Below, piece by piece: positions 1-12,332 of a DNA stretch of 64,000 nt (positions are counted from its first letter, which is position 1; every line of letters starts with the position of its first letter). This DNA comes from Persicaria tinctoria (lineage: Eukaryota > Streptophyta > Magnoliopsida > Caryophyllales > Polygonaceae). The DNA lies in contig JBANSL010000007.1 in assembly GCA_037127255.1 (NCBI GenBank), positions 68,350,038 to 68,414,037 on the forward strand. Reading direction: 5' to 3'. The notes beneath the pieces are model-generated. The model made no database searches. It was given only the letters and a program-made list of their open reading frames with translations, and was not told where the DNA came from. Both the position numbers and the translations under genes were made by a program.

Positions 1-433
1 TGGACAAGACTATTTTGAGGAGAAGAAGATCTATTTCAAATGCATTCCTTGCAGCATAATAAAAGTGTAGTTCAATCTCATCCTAAACCCTAATGAGGAA
101 CTGTAGGCAGCAGCAAAAGCGAGCACAAGACATATTCCCAGATTGTCAATGAACATATAAGCAATGTCTACGGTGAAGAAAACAATGAAGAAGCAATGTG
201 AATGATCTTTGATACTTTCTCGTAAAATAACAAGGGCTTGTTATGAGAATAAGCCCACATTTCTCCATCAAGAGGTAAAATATCCGCAAAAATTATTGCA
301 GTACTTTCTGCAATTGGACTATGTCTAGTTCCAACAGATAAGAGGTAAAAAGTTTATTAAACAGATGAACTCTTCAACGAGCATCTTGTTTGATTTCAAC
401 TAATTCATTGGTGATAGTATGCCACAAACCCCT
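1..433. other. 3' flank of the COX6B gene
   Basis: AT-rich sequence downstream of the COX6B stop codon on the minus strand. It probably contains the 3' UTR. I see no other coding region, RNA gene or repeat here. Confidence 0.5.
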
Positions 434-2415
434 TTATAAAGGGCCAGGAAAGGTACCATTTTCCCGTTGCTCATTCCACCTATCAACCTGCATAGATTGG
501 CAATAAACAGCATAAGCAGCAAAGATAAAGAAAATTTGCGAGACCTGTATAAATCTTTGACTAATCCATACATCTAAATCCAGTTTTGGAGTTTCAAAGA
601 TTTTTTTAAAAAAGGAAAAGAAGCAGCACAGCCTAGTTCTTATAGAAAACTAAAACTTACCCATTCACCGGGGCAAAGAGATCGATAATACTTGGCAAAT
701 TTATCACACTCCGGGGCATCTTCACCCTTAGCAGCAATGCACCTAAACAAATCAAAAAATAGTTTAGGGCAGAGCATAATAATGAAGAAATACCCCAAGA
801 AAGAGACAAATGATTCTACTGACCTGTGATACTCGACGTAACGAGTGAAACAATGCCTTGTTTGGTTTGTAGTTGGAAACCGAAAGTCTGCTGGCGCTGT
901 TTCAAGCTGGAATACATAAGATAAATATCAGCAGGATTGAAGCAGGCAGAAGTAGAGAACTAACAATGAAAATCAATTTCGAAATGAAAACCATTCCTAA
1001 TAGCACACATATGAGCAGCTATGCTGGAAGTTGAAAAGCAACACGGGTAAGTACAAGGTAAAGACCTTGATTTCTGGAGCCTCTTCACTAGCTTCTCCAG
1101 CATCATCACCGTCTGTCGTTTCCTCAGCAGCAGGCTCCTCACTATTTTCAGCAGCATCAGCTGCAGCGTCAGAGCTTTCCTCAACAGCAGGAGGCACGCT
1201 GCTTTCTTCAGCTGCAGCAGGAGCCTCCTCTATCTTCTCCGGAGCAGCCTCCTCTGAATAAGCAACAACCGAGCTCTCAACCTTTTCAACCTCGGCTACT
1301 TCTGGATCAGCAGCTGCCTCAACAGGCAATGAGTACTCCTGGGGCACAAAAACCATATGAGATCATAATCAGGAGGCAATACAAACATGCAAGCCCAAAA
1401 CATTGCAATCTTTTTAACACAATTATAAAACAGAAAACCAGACATTCACACTTCATATCCATCTTAGATATCTGCAGTCTGTATTTTTATTCTGTTTTTT
1501 AAGGAATGAGATTTGAAAAGGTCACTGTTGGATAACTAGGAATACCTAACATTATGTGAATTAGAAAAGTGAAAAAACAATTGGACAGAGCAATTGAGCT
1601 AAATCCCTTGGATCCAAGGCAGTGATTCTGAAAAAAACTGCAGGTTATACCTAATGGGCAGGGCTAAATTACTTCCTGGATCCCCAAAATGGAACAAAGC
1701 AAGGCCAAATGGCCAATCCTATATTCATCCATGGGAGAAAATGGGCATGTCTTAATTCCAAAGAGGGTCAATTTCCAACACATTGGCCATTACACAAGTA
1801 CTCAAGCTTCGATTAGTCATTAGAGTAAAAGGACCAAACCATAAAAAAATCCCTTTGATCCCAATTAATTGGACGACATGAAATATTACCGACTCTGAAC
1901 CAGACACATCTGATCCAACCGAAACCCTAGCAGAAAAATCAGGAACCGAATCAGCCCCAAAATCCAAGAAATAGCACCCACTAAATCCAGATTCATACTA
2001 AACTAATCACAATTTCAGAAAAATTGACTCCAAACAAGACCCATCTGATCCAACCGAAAACCTAGCCGAAAAGATAGGAGTTAAATTAGCCCCAAAATCC
2101 AGGAAATAGCACCTACTAAATCCAGAATTCATACTAAACTAAACAATTTTTTTTTTTTTAAATCCGGAAATCAGATTCAATTGGGCACAAGTCAAAGCAA
2201 ACCAAAAACCAATTCCATTTTGGGATAGTAATGTACAAGAATCAAACAAACCAAAATCCGAAGAGAGCTTGAAAATCCGAAAGAGAATCAAAGGTGGAAT
2301 CTGGGAAATCGGAGGCGTTGAGAGGCGAGAGGGAGAGAAATCTGAGAGAGCGGGAGAAAGAGAAAAGAAATACCTCGGAGAGAGAAGGTGGGGTTTGGCC
2401 GGCGACTTCAGCCAT
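434..2415 (-). CDS. COX6B: Cytochrome c oxidase subunit 6b (mitochondrial complex IV), five coding exons
   Basis: Coding exons on the minus strand are 2415-2374, 1338-1066, 906-824, 742-661 and 487-434. Together they make 534 bp, or 177 residues plus stop. Exons 1, 3 and 4 end in GT donors and each later exon follows AG. The start is MAEVAGQTPPSLSE, then a long Ala/Glu-rich acidic stretch, then the conserved core beginning LETAPADFRFPTTNQTRHC. The core shows the twin-cysteine pattern of the family: CX9C (HCFTRYVEYHRC) and CX10C (ECDKFAKYYRSLC). It ends NGTFPGPL, as plant COX6b-1 does. The acidic extension is the usual feature of the long plant form (Arabidopsis about 190 residues). The protein sits on the intermembrane-space side of complex IV and is imported by the disulfide relay. 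The exon 2 donor (AAG|GTCTTT) is weak but gives the expected PEIK-LETAP join. The gene looks intact. Confidence 0.95.
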
Positions 2416-2573
2416 TGATGGATCGAGGAAACGGAAGCAGTGCGGCACGAGAGGATCGGTGCGTTTTGTTGGTATGCGTCTTCCTCCGAAGCGGTGCGGC
2501 TGCAGATAGGGAGACTCCTTTGTTGATTAGGGTCAGACAATACACACACGCTGTTTTCTTGTATTTTTAACTA
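2416..2573 (-). promoter_or_regulatory. COX6B 5' UTR / proximal promoter, cut by a MITE
   Basis: The roughly 160 bp between the COX6B start codon and the MITE at 2574 must hold the 5' UTR and possibly the core promoter. Purine-rich (GAGA) runs lie just inside intron 1 instead. I see no convincing TATA box, as is common for housekeeping genes. The exact transcription start is not visible. Confidence 0.4.
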
Positions 2574-2808
2574 CTCCCTCCGTTTCAAAATACATGGTCT
2601 TTTACTTTTCGGCACGCTTTTTAAGGAGCGAAAAACTCTATGAAATATTATTTTTTAATTAATTTTTTTTATATAATTAGATACTTATTAGTAATAAGTA
2701 TCAAATAGTATAAAAAGTTTAATCAAATAAATAATATTTTATAGAGTTTTCCGCTCCTTAAAAAACGTGTTAAAAAGTAAAAGGCCATCTATTTTGAAAC
2801 GGAGGGAG
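2574..2808. mobile_element. Stowaway-like MITE (235 bp)
   Basis: The element starts CTCCCTCCGTTTC and ends GAAACGGAGGGAG, with TA directly on both sides. The terminal inverted repeats continue imperfectly for tens of bases (left TACATGGTCTTTTAC, right GTAAAAGGCCATCTA). The AT-rich centre and TA duplication are the Tc1/mariner Stowaway pattern. It lies directly upstream of COX6B. Confidence 0.9.
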
Positions 2809-3052
2809 TAGGTGGTTTCCTTACGCCGTCATGGGTGACGTTTCAAACCATTTTCATCCTTGTTACTCCATAGTCTCCATTATGTTAAAAGGACATATTC
2901 GGGAAAAGAGGGACGACAGGAGTGTATAACTTGACCTCTAGATAGGGAGGGATGATATTCGAGTCGAATAAGGCGAACTTGAAATGTTTACTTTTGGCTC
3001 GAATGAGAGACAAGTTGAGTTAAGTTTGAGTCCAAATCAGTAGTATATCTTT
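2809..3052. other. Spacer between MITE and LINE tail
   Basis: No gene or repeat recognised. The far end abuts the poly(A) (poly-T on +) of the LINE. Confidence 0.4.
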
Positions 3053-3147
3053 ATTATTTTTTTAACCGAGAAGAATTTGGCTATAGGGAACCTATAAGCC
3101 AAGAGCATCCAAGTGGATGAATTTGCGAAGCATAGAATCGGCCGGTG

Positions 3148-3999
3148 CTACATTACTGGAGAGAACAAGACCCAGATGCGATAAGTAGTCCGCAACACGG
3201 TTTGCCTCTCTATATATACATGACGAATCCCAGTTGTTTGGAATAGGCTTAAGGAGATTTGACTGTCCGAGACAATCATTTCTGAATCTCGGAGGGGGGG
3301 GGGGGGGCTACCATCGTCTTTAAGGCTATTAATGGTTGTGAGATTATCACCTTCGACGGTAAGGTGTTGTATATGTAAGTTGTGGGCCGCTTGAATGCCT
3401 TTCCACAGAGCGAATCCTTCCAAACCAGCCACCGAACAGATCGGCGAAGGCCCAACACCAAAGAAGACTGGTATGCCGTCATGATTTCTGATAATGAATC
3501 CATAGGTCCCTTTTACAGCTACTGAAAGTGCTCCATCAAAATTGACTTTGTATATTTCTTTAGTCGGAGGTTCCCATTTGGCATGTTTCCTTTTGCCTTG
3601 TAGGGATGTTGTGCTTTTGCATTGTTGGGAGCGATCATGAAGGTTTCCGGCTAAAGTCTTAACGTGGTTCCAAATTGTTCTTTGCTCTTTCACAAATGAG
3701 ACTATGATTGTGGCACTTGGTTTAATGTTGTTAAATAGTACACTGTTGCGGAAGTACCAGGTGTACCACCAAATCAAGGCAAGCTTGCTAAAGCAGGAAA
3801 ATTCAATCTCATCCTTAATTTCACGGAGGGTATTGTTCAGTGCATTTCCTTGGATGAAATGCTTGTATAATTTCATGGTTAGATGTGGGTCTAAGCTTGT
3901 TAGGGTTGTTCTGGTGATTGGGGGCAGTCCCAGAGAAGATGTACGTGATAAGTCCTCATATTGAGAATCGCAATGTGGACAAGAAGTCAAGATACCCAA
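3148..3999 (-). pseudogene. LINE ORF2 C-terminus: zf-RVT and RNase H
   Basis: A 283-codon stretch. The first half holds the zinc-binding RVT tail with the W-x-W-Y-x-W-Y helix. The second half is RNase H, with VNFDGA (first Asp), GLEGFALWKG (Glu) and EGDN (Asp) visible in the usual order. It lies in a different frame from the RT part upstream, so a frameshift separates them. A run of about 13 G at 3294-3306 near the end of the RNase H is probably an expanded homopolymer. It is the 3' part of the split LINE. Confidence 0.88.
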
Positions 4000-4496
4000 A
4001 CCTCTAGAAGCTAGCTTAACCGAAGTTGGGATTCCATTCTTTGTGATTTTTCAAAGAAAACTTTTGACTTTGGGTGTTATGCCTAGGTTCCAAATCCACT
4101 TCATGTCACTTTTTTGATGTTGTTTCATTGTACATATCATTGTGATTGCGGAGTTAGTTGAGAACCAACCATTCTTACTCCATTTCCAGTAAAGTCTGTC
4201 AATGTGTATATTTTGTGGGATAGGTGTCTGGCTGCAGTATTTGGTCTATGATTTCTTGCGGTAAAGAATTCTTTACTACTTTCGTCACACTCCTAGTGTC
4301 CCAAGATTTATCGTTCCGGATAAACTGAAACCTTGGTTGTAGTATCTATTTGGTGGTCATTTGTAATCTTGGTTAATAGTGGGGAGTCGCCAACCCAGTG
4401 ATCAAGCCAGAAATTTATACTGTCTCCATTCCCTATGGACCAAAGAATTCCTTCCTTTAGTAACGGTAGTAGATTCATTAGTTGTGCCCATTGCCA

Positions 4497-6132
4497 TCAG
4501 GTTTGTCCTTTTTTGCGATATTGTAGAATATGTTGTTCCTTGAGGTATTTTTCTGTAATTAAGTTAACCCAAGGGTTATGTGGTTCTGCTAGGATTTTCC
4601 AGATTAATTTGAGTTGCCAAGCCTTATTCATGTCTTCTGAAGTTCTCAACCTGAGTCTCCCATTGTATTTAGACTTACAGATATCAAACCAGCTAACTAG
4701 AGGTTTATGCTTCAGGCCTTTGTTCCACAGGAAGTTTCGATTTATTCTGTCAAGGTCTGCATGTACAAATTTGGGTAGCAAGAAGCATTGCATAATATGC
4801 AGAGGCTTAGTCGAGAGAGTAGACTTAATTAAGGTGCATCTTCCTACTTGGGACAGACAATTCGCTTTCCATCGTTGAAGTTGCAATTTAGTGTTATTCA
4901 AAATGTCAATGAAGGTTTCCTTTTTCGTTTTCCCGTTAATGATAGAACATCCTAGGTAATTTCCCAAATCCTTTGTAGCTGAAGCAAAGATGACGATGTC
5001 ATCAGCGAAAGCCAGGAAGGGGGTCCTAGTTCCATTTTTAACAATAGTGACTCCAATGTGAGAATTGGGAGCCATAGACTCATTATATAGTTCCCGCGCG
5101 AAAACCTCTACGAGTATTAGGAACAGGTATGGTGATAGTGGGTCACCCTGCCTCAGGTCACGTTCCGGAGTAAAAATATCAGTTGACTCATTATTAACCA
5201 GGACCGAGTAGGTAACCGTTGTGATGCATTCTTTAATCCAACTCGCAAATTTTGGAGAAAAAACAAACCTCTCCAAAACTAATAAGAGGAAATCTCAATC
5301 TACTAGGTCGAAAGCTTTTTCCATGTCCAGTTTAACTGTCATCCAGCTAGATTTACCTTTCTTTTTAAAGAAGGAGTGGAAGATTTCATTTGCTATTAAG
5401 ATATTATCTTGTATTGATCTACCAGATGTGAAAGCACTCTGTAACAGATTGATAATCTTATGTATGATCTTTTTAATTCGGCCCGCTAGGACCTTTGATA
5501 TGATTTTGTAAGTAGTAGAGCATAGGCTTATAGGTCTATATTGGGGTGTAGTTGTCGGGTCGTCACATTTTGGTATCAATGCTATGAAGGTATGATTTAT
5601 TTGTTTTAGGATTCTGCCACTGAGGAATAATCTTTTAACTGCCTTGGTGAAAGTGGGTCCAACAATATGCCAATATTTTTAAAGAAACCGGAAGGGAATC
5701 CATCAGGTCCAGGTGATTTGTCTTTTGCAAGTGAGAAAACTGCATTTTTTTTATTTCCAAGTTAGTTATTTGTCTTACTAGCCAATCATTTTCTTCATTG
5801 GTTATTTCCTTGGTTATATTATCTACTAGGGTGGTCGGTATTTGTTGTCTTTGATGTCGTGAATATCTTTTAACGAAGTCATTTTTGACAATTTCTCTTA
5901 TATCCTTTTCATTGGTCATTGTTAAACCTGCATCGGTTTGTATAGATTTAACTATGTTTCTGTTTCGGCGTCCCGTGGCTACTCTATGGAAGTATTTTGT
6001 GTTGGTGTCAGTAAGTTTAACATGTTTTCTCTTACCTCGTTGTCCCAAGTACTGGTTCTGGTAGTTCAGGAGAGAGGAGTACTTTACAGTTAATCTTTGG
6101 AGCTTCCTATCCAATTGCTGGTCATATGCCAT
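4497..6132 (-). pseudogene. LINE reverse transcriptase domain, broken
   Basis: Three pieces read in order on the minus strand. 6132-5635 is the spacer region before the fingers. 5579-5295 carries IPKCDDPTTTPQYRPISLC and KLDMEKAFDLVD, the RT start motif and the first catalytic Asp region. 5276-4497 carries RQGDPLSPYLF and the catalytic box FADD (residues 90-93 of this piece). A single in-frame stop near 5295 separates the last two, and a frameshift separates the first two. The box is the plant L1 type (F/Y-A-D-D). The catalytic residues survive but the frame does not. Confidence 0.9.
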
Positions 6133-6357
6133 ACAGAGCCTAGATTATATATCCTGTAATTCATTTTCCAGTGACGTTAATTGACGGAAAATATTTCCAA
6201 AGGTGACTTTACTCCAAGCCTTACTTTTCTTTTTGACTTCTTGTAGCTTCCTTGTTAATTTATATAGTTGGGAGCCAGCCATATCTACTCTCCATGCATT
6301 CTTAACTAGTGTTTCATAGTCTTCCCTAATTGTTCAAGCCATTTCAAACTTAAAGGG

Positions 6358-8418
6358 TGTTGTGAGATGAATCTGCCATGTTTTACAGTAACTTTTATAT
6401 CGTTTTCTGCATACATTTCATGCATTTGGGCTAAGATAATACAGAATCTATGTAGTTTATGTTTAATTGCCAAATTATGGAATCTACACCAGTTTCTGTT
6501 TAATTTCGCATAATTCGGGGCAAATTACAGCAGTTCTGAGAAAGGTCAAAAAAGCTCAGAAATCAACGACAGAAGTCCAAGGTCAAGAAACAGCGGAACC
6601 GGTCGAATCAAGCTTGGAGTCCAGGTTTACTCGATCTAGAGTACACTCTACTTGATCTCGACGAAGGTGTCCGAGCACAGGCCTTGTCGACTAAGCATTG
6701 ATCGAGAAACTGAGTCAGAGTCAACCCGACTCCCGGAACCCTACTCGATCTCGAGTACACCTTGTCGAGATCGACAATGCCTAGACACCATGTCCGGAGT
6801 CGACGAGTTGTGACAAGTCGAGAAGCCGAGGACGGAGACGCCGAGCCAACCTTACTCGATCTCGAGGAGGCTTGTCGAGATCGAGGACCAGCACCGCGTC
6901 TTTCCGAGCCTGTCGAGGAAGAAGTTGCCTGACAACACAAGTCAGCCATCCTCGACGCCAGATCTACTCGATCTCGAGTTGTTTTGTCAAGATCGAGGAC
7001 CCAGTAGCCACATCCGAGCCATGACGAGCACCAGTTGCTCGACCAAGCCCAGCCAGCCATGGACGACGAATCCTACTCGATCTCGAGGAGACTTGGTCGA
7101 GATCGACGAGCCGCGTACAGAAGCCGCGTTACGCGGTTTGATTTGTCCTACGCGCTGTGGGAGTCCTTGGAGCCGAAGGAATCCGAGATGGCCGAGTCTA
7201 TCCTACATCTATCTATCAACTATCCATGGAAGACAAGATCTATCAACAAGAAGATATTTACCTATTTAGATATTATTTCCCCTTTATAGATTTAATTCCT
7301 AAAGTGCTTTTATTTATCTTTTAAGTTTTTTAGATATAGATAGATATATTCTATCCTTGAATAGCAAGGAATAGAAGGCTATAAATAAAGCCTTAGGGGC
7401 TGGTTTTTCATCATTCAATTCAATTTCAGAGAAGCAGTTACACATAGAGGTTTTAGAAGTTCAGAGGTTTTAGGGTTTTGGCATTCAGCGAAAGTTGGAT
7501 TGTCGGGATTGTAAAGGCTTTGAATTTAGTTTAATGCAAATTTCTTTTCATACATCAATGTCTGCTATTGCGATGAAGAGCGAGTAGTCCACCCACTTCT
7601 GGGGCTGGGGTGAGCCCGACGGTGGTCATGTAAGGCGATGCGGTAAAGGTACAATCTTGTTATGCAATTCATCTTCTATCCCTATAAGCATGATTCTTTT
7701 GCGAGAGTTGAAGGTGATCCTTGTTTGTATTATTGAAGCGAAAGTGATCTTAATGCAACTTGGGTTAATTATGTGAAAAGGGTTAGTAACAATTAGGGTT
7801 TATGCGAAAGCCTCTATATGCCTATTTGTTAGTAGCGAAAGTTATTTTGATGGAAAGCATGATCTTTTATGCCTTTATATGTTACTTTGCATGGTTATCG
7901 TTGTGGCGTTGATACCCTGGCTTTGGAAGTTCTTTCATATATTGAATTTATTTCTGTCAAAATCTGCGAATCTGTGTTCGAATCTGCAATTTATACTTTC
8001 TGCATTTTTAGTCGATCTAGAGGAAAGCTTCGTCGATCTCGAGTTGCACCTTGTCAAGATCGAGTAGGGTCTTGTCTAGATCGAGTTGCTGTTGTCATCG
8101 ATTTTTAGTTTCTGTCTCTGTTGTCCTTGTCGATCTCGAGTATTGCCTTTATCGAGATCGAGTTAGTTGCTGCCTTTGTTTTATTTCTTGTTTTCGTTTA
8201 TTATTTCTGTCTTTCCTTCTTTGTTTCTTTGTTTCTGTCTTTTTTGCTTGCTTTTCTGTGAGATTTACAGCTGCCTAGGATCCGCTGATGCGCTTCCTCG
8301 TGGATCGATCCTGACTTTCTCTTACTACATTGGAGGGATTCTTGTAATTATTTGCGTGGGCCTAAATCTGGTTTGATCTATTTCATTATATTTCATACTC
8401 GATTTCCTCCTCACAACA
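6358..8418 (+). mobile_element. Solo LTR (2061 bp) inserted in LINE ORF2, 5-bp TSD AAGGG
   Basis: The LTR starts TGTTGTGAGATG and ends CCTCACAACA. The 5-bp target duplication AAGGG lies at 6353-6357 and 8419-8423. Removing the LTR and one AAGGG restores the LINE motif PFKFE between endonuclease and RT. The LTR is a divergent relative of the LTRs at 13343 and 20245. It shares the TATA box TATAAATA (7380-7387), the upstream inverted repeat TCCTTG-N5-CAAGGA, a block with GATGAAGAGCGAGTAGTCC, and near the 3' end GCCTAGGATCCGCTGA. No internal region is present, so it is a recombined solo LTR. It carries about a dozen words of the type CTCGATCTCGAG / TCGAGATCGA. Confidence 0.92.
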
Positions 8419-8438
8419 AAGGGTTGTAATTTTGGTTT

Positions 8439-9137
8439 CTAATTATCCATCCGGTCAAGTGTGATTTGTGCGTGGTCTGATCTAATAAAGGCATGGTTCT
8501 TTGTGTGTAAGTTTGGAAATTGTTGAGCGAGTCTTTGACTAACTAGAGCTCGATCTAGTTTCTCATATATATTGTCTGTTCTTTGGGCCTTCTTTCTCCA
8601 CGTGTATTTGTTTCCTATTGTGGGCACATCGAGTAGGTTATGAGGGTCAATGATTAAATCTGTTTTGGTTTGGTTCTGCCCCCCCTGTTTGTCAAATGGG
8701 AGCAATATTTCATTTATGTCTCCTATTATTATTACAAGTTCTGTAAAACCGTTAATTATATTAGAGAGCGATTCCCAGAAGTCATCCTTTTCATTTTCAG
8801 GGGGGCATATACGAATAAAATCATTATTGTGGTGTTTGAAGTTTGGTTATTATATATGGCCATGATGATTTTGTTACTTGTGCTCTGCACATCGAGGGTC
8901 TCATTGTTTAGTTTTGATTCTTTCCATAGAAGACATTCCTCCAGAGAGTCTTGAAGAGGGGCCTAAATGCATAGGGTCAAATGCCGATTTCCTCCAGGCA
9001 CTGTCTGGAGGCGGGTTTTCTAATTTAGTTTCAGCTAAAGCTAGAATTTTTATATGTTCTGACTTACATGTCGATTCTATTTGTGTCCAAATATGTCTCT
9101 TCCCTAATCCTCTAACATTCCAGTAGCTAAACTTCAT
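8439..9137 (-). pseudogene. LINE ORF2 endonuclease (EEP) domain, broken
   Basis: ORF2 begins at 9137 with MKFSYWNVRGLG and then LALAETK, the N-terminal Asn and Glu motifs of the exonuclease-endonuclease-phosphatase fold. The frame is lost near 8900. A second piece, 8705-8439, carries the C-terminal part (GNKYTWRK, the LDRALVS helix, RSDHAQI with the catalytic SDH). It stops at the edge of the solo LTR. Confidence 0.88.
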
Positions 9138-10647
9138 GAAACATTTCTTTTACGAGAACATGTGTTTTTTGTGTACATTGCTTGCAAGAGGAAGCAATGG
9201 CAATTGTTGTGGAAGTTTTGTAGATTGTGGCTTGTGAGGACAGGCAAGCCCAATGAAGATTTTTGCTGTGTTTGTTTCGTTTGTAGAAAATGGTTTTAAC
9301 AACCCTAATTTGCATAACGAAGAGTACTTGGGGTTCATTCAGGTAGTTATACCTTTCATCTATGTAACCTAAGATTCTAGGTGTTGTACAGTCATAGAGG
9401 TCTTCGAACAATACAAGCAAAAGGTGTGCAAACAAAGGTTGTGTAACCTTTCAAAATGTATCAGGGGCAGAACCTAGACTACAGTTTCTAATAACCATGA
9501 TGCTTATGAAGCTCAAAACATTCAAAGTTTTGTCTATAGTCAATGTCCTTTTACAACATAATCGAGCTGAACTCATCACAGCTTTAAATAATGTGCAGTT
9601 GAGGGTACAAGAGTCGGTTCCATGCTTGAGTTTGAGTGGGTTTATCCGTCCAAAGCATATTGCAGCAAAGATGTCCATAACCCGTAGAAAGATAGAGGAG
9701 ATTCTAACAGGAGTGAAGATCACAATGGCTCATAAGAACCTATATAGATGCTATGAATGTACAAAATTTAGAAAGTAACAGGTAAAGTAGCTATTATAGT
9801 TAGTACTTTTAATTATAAGAAATGGATAGATATGAATACCAATCCTTGTAGTTGGGTAAACCATAGATGTGGAGATTGGAGGAACCTCATCAACCAAGCT
9901 TCTGTAATGTTGTGGGTTATTTGAAATAGTAAATCGGTTGTGTCTGTGAGAAGAATCCTTAATTGGTATGAGTATGGTTCCTATATTAAAATTCCAAGAG
10001 AAGCAATTGTAAGGTATAACTATAATGTCATAGTTGTTACTTACACTTTGGTAGAAATCACCTAACCCCGTAGGTGTTCTTGTACAGTAGAGAGACATAA
10101 ACACCATAAGCATGGCTTGGTGAGTCTTCTGCAGTTCAAAGAAGAGGTCCAGTTGCTCGAGGGGAAGAGCCCCTTGAGAGTTGTTAGTAGTCAAGTTATC
10201 CATAATGGTTTTGGATAAGCAAGTAATCTAATGTTCATAGAGAATGCAGAAAAATTGGAGTGTAATCCTTAGTTTCAAAAGACTAAAGAAAGAATGATAA
10301 AAGCCTAGCCATGCAAAGATGAGGGTGTAAATACTTAAAGTTCTAGATCATAATATAAGATGGGCAAATATTACATTCTAGATCAGTGGCACATATCTTA
10401 CAGCAAAAGAGGCCACAATTGCAGTTCAAATACATGGAAATGCTAGTAGAATTGGATCCTAAATACATCAATAGAGTGCAAAAGATTTGATCAATACAAT
10501 ATCCAATAGGTTTTTTCCAAGAACTGGGGAAATAAAGTTCATCAAAAGGTGATTTGGTAGTAAAATAGTACGAGTGTAGATCACTGCAGGCCAGGCGCAG
10601 AGGCCAATTAACCCCATTGCTTGACAAAAACTTGTGATTCATGGTAC
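9138..10647 (-). other. Long ORF1-ORF2 spacer of the LINE
   Basis: About 1.5 kb lies between the ORF1 stop (KRSKSNN, 10648) and the ORF2 start (9137). Only short chance ORFs are present. This is long for an L1 spacer, so an unrecognised insertion is possible, but I see no terminal repeats or target duplication. Confidence 0.45.
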
Positions 10648-11319
10648 TCAGTTGTTGCTTTTGCTCCTCTTCAGGTTGGAGCTAGCCGTATCCTCCTCCC
10701 CACCATGAGCCCTTCTCTTGAAGGAGCCAAAGGTAGACACATCCTTTGGTGTAGCTTCCATAGCTGAGATCATTCTCACAATAGTTGAGTTGGAGTGGAT
10801 AGAGTGAAAGGATGGCTCAGAGAGCTTCTCATAGTGGATGTCAGCAACTTTGGTGTCCACCATGGGATCATGAACTAAGTAATCTTCATCAGCATAATCA
10901 TCTCCCAAGAGATCATCCTCATCCAGGTCATACTGCAGACAAGGTAGTGTCTCATAGCCCACCTCAGCTCCTATCTCAGAGAATAAGTTTGGGTCAGGGA
11001 GAGGGAAACCATGCTCCATAATGTCATCATGAGAGGATCGTGGTGGCTTGATACCATCAACAGAAGGCTCACTAAAAGTTTGGGTAGTGGTATGAGTGGG
11101 CAGTGCTTTAGGTGGCCCAAGATCAACCATGAACCCCGAGCTCCCAATGAAGCCAGCAGCTGCAATAGCTGGGCTGCCAGAAGGAGCTACAAGAGGGCCA
11201 TGGGACCAGGCAGTGGCTAAGGCACCAGGAAAGGGTAGGTTATCAATAGCAGCAAGTCTATCAACAGTGAGCAAAGTTGTGGCAAATAAGGGTGGTGTCT
11301 GAGCTGCAGTTACATGGGC

Positions 11320-12332
11320 AAGGGCTCGGGATCCGGTCTGGATCGGACCGGACCGGACCGGAATTTCTAGGAACATGGACCGCGGATCGGACCGGGACCG
11401 GGATATATGGTCCCGGGTTTTCCGGTCCGCGGACCGTTTGGACCATTAGGACCGGAATTTCTTGTAGCCTCTAGTTTGCAATTGAATGACAAAAAAAAAA
11501 AAAAATATATGTACAGCGGCACAACCCTAATTCAAGTATGTGAAAGTGAAAAATCAAAATACATAGCCTGCATTCATCCATTAGCCATGCCCTCATACAG
11601 TCATACATGATATCAAATCCACAAAATAAAAAATACAATTTGAATTTTGAAATTCCCTAAAATCGAAACCTAGATATAAAAATTAAAGTGCAAATTGAAA
11701 AAATTTCTCAAACCCTAGATCTAGATACATACATACAAACCCTAGATCTAGATCTGAAATTGGGTTGAATATTAAAACATACATACAAATCTAAAAAGAG
11801 AGGTGAGAGAGATGCGGATGCCTACTGGCGAGTGGCGACGGGCGGCCAAAGGTGAGGGCGGTGGCGAACTGTCGATGGGCAGCGATGGCTGGGCGTGAGA
11901 GAGCGGTGAGACTGGCGGAGAGCAAGGGAGCACCGGCGGTGGCAGGTGACAACTGGTGAACATGAGGGAGGAGGGCCGAGCGGAGGCGCGGAGCCGCAAA
12001 TAGAGAGACCAAGTCACCGAGCCTTTGGGAGAGAGACGAAAGTGGACGGGTGAACTGGTGAAGAGTGAACAGAAGAAACGTGTTTGGGACTTGGGACTTG
12101 GGAGGTCTAATTTATTAGGCACGCTTCTTTTTTTTTTAATCCACAAAAACCCGGTCCAATTCCGGTCCGACCCGGAAATTCTGGTCTGGTCCCGGGTTTG
12201 GACCGGAACCCGAAATTTAAAATTTGTTGGACCAGGGAACATACCGTAATATTCCGGCCTGATCCAAAGATCGTAAATTCCGGTCTGGTCCCGATCCGAT
12301 TCCGGTCCGATCCAATTTTTGCCCAGCCCTAG
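11320..12332. mobile_element. Non-autonomous hAT-like element, copy 1 (~1.0 kb)
   Basis: The right end is GCCCAGCCCTA and the left end begins AAGGGCTCGGG. Both sides carry dense CCGGTCC/GGACCGG subterminal words (11330-11460 and 12150-12320). It is homologous to the element at 53182-54292, which has a clean 8-bp target duplication. Here the duplication is damaged: GCAAGAGG on the right is matched only by a partial copy on the left. The interior has homopurine and homopyrimidine stretches but no transposase. It sits in LINE ORF1. Confidence 0.82.

Noticed and set aside
1031..1261. Plus-strand open frame rich in Ala/Ser opposite COX6B exon 2
   Set aside because: It is the complement of the acidic Ala/Glu region of COX6B and has no support of its own.
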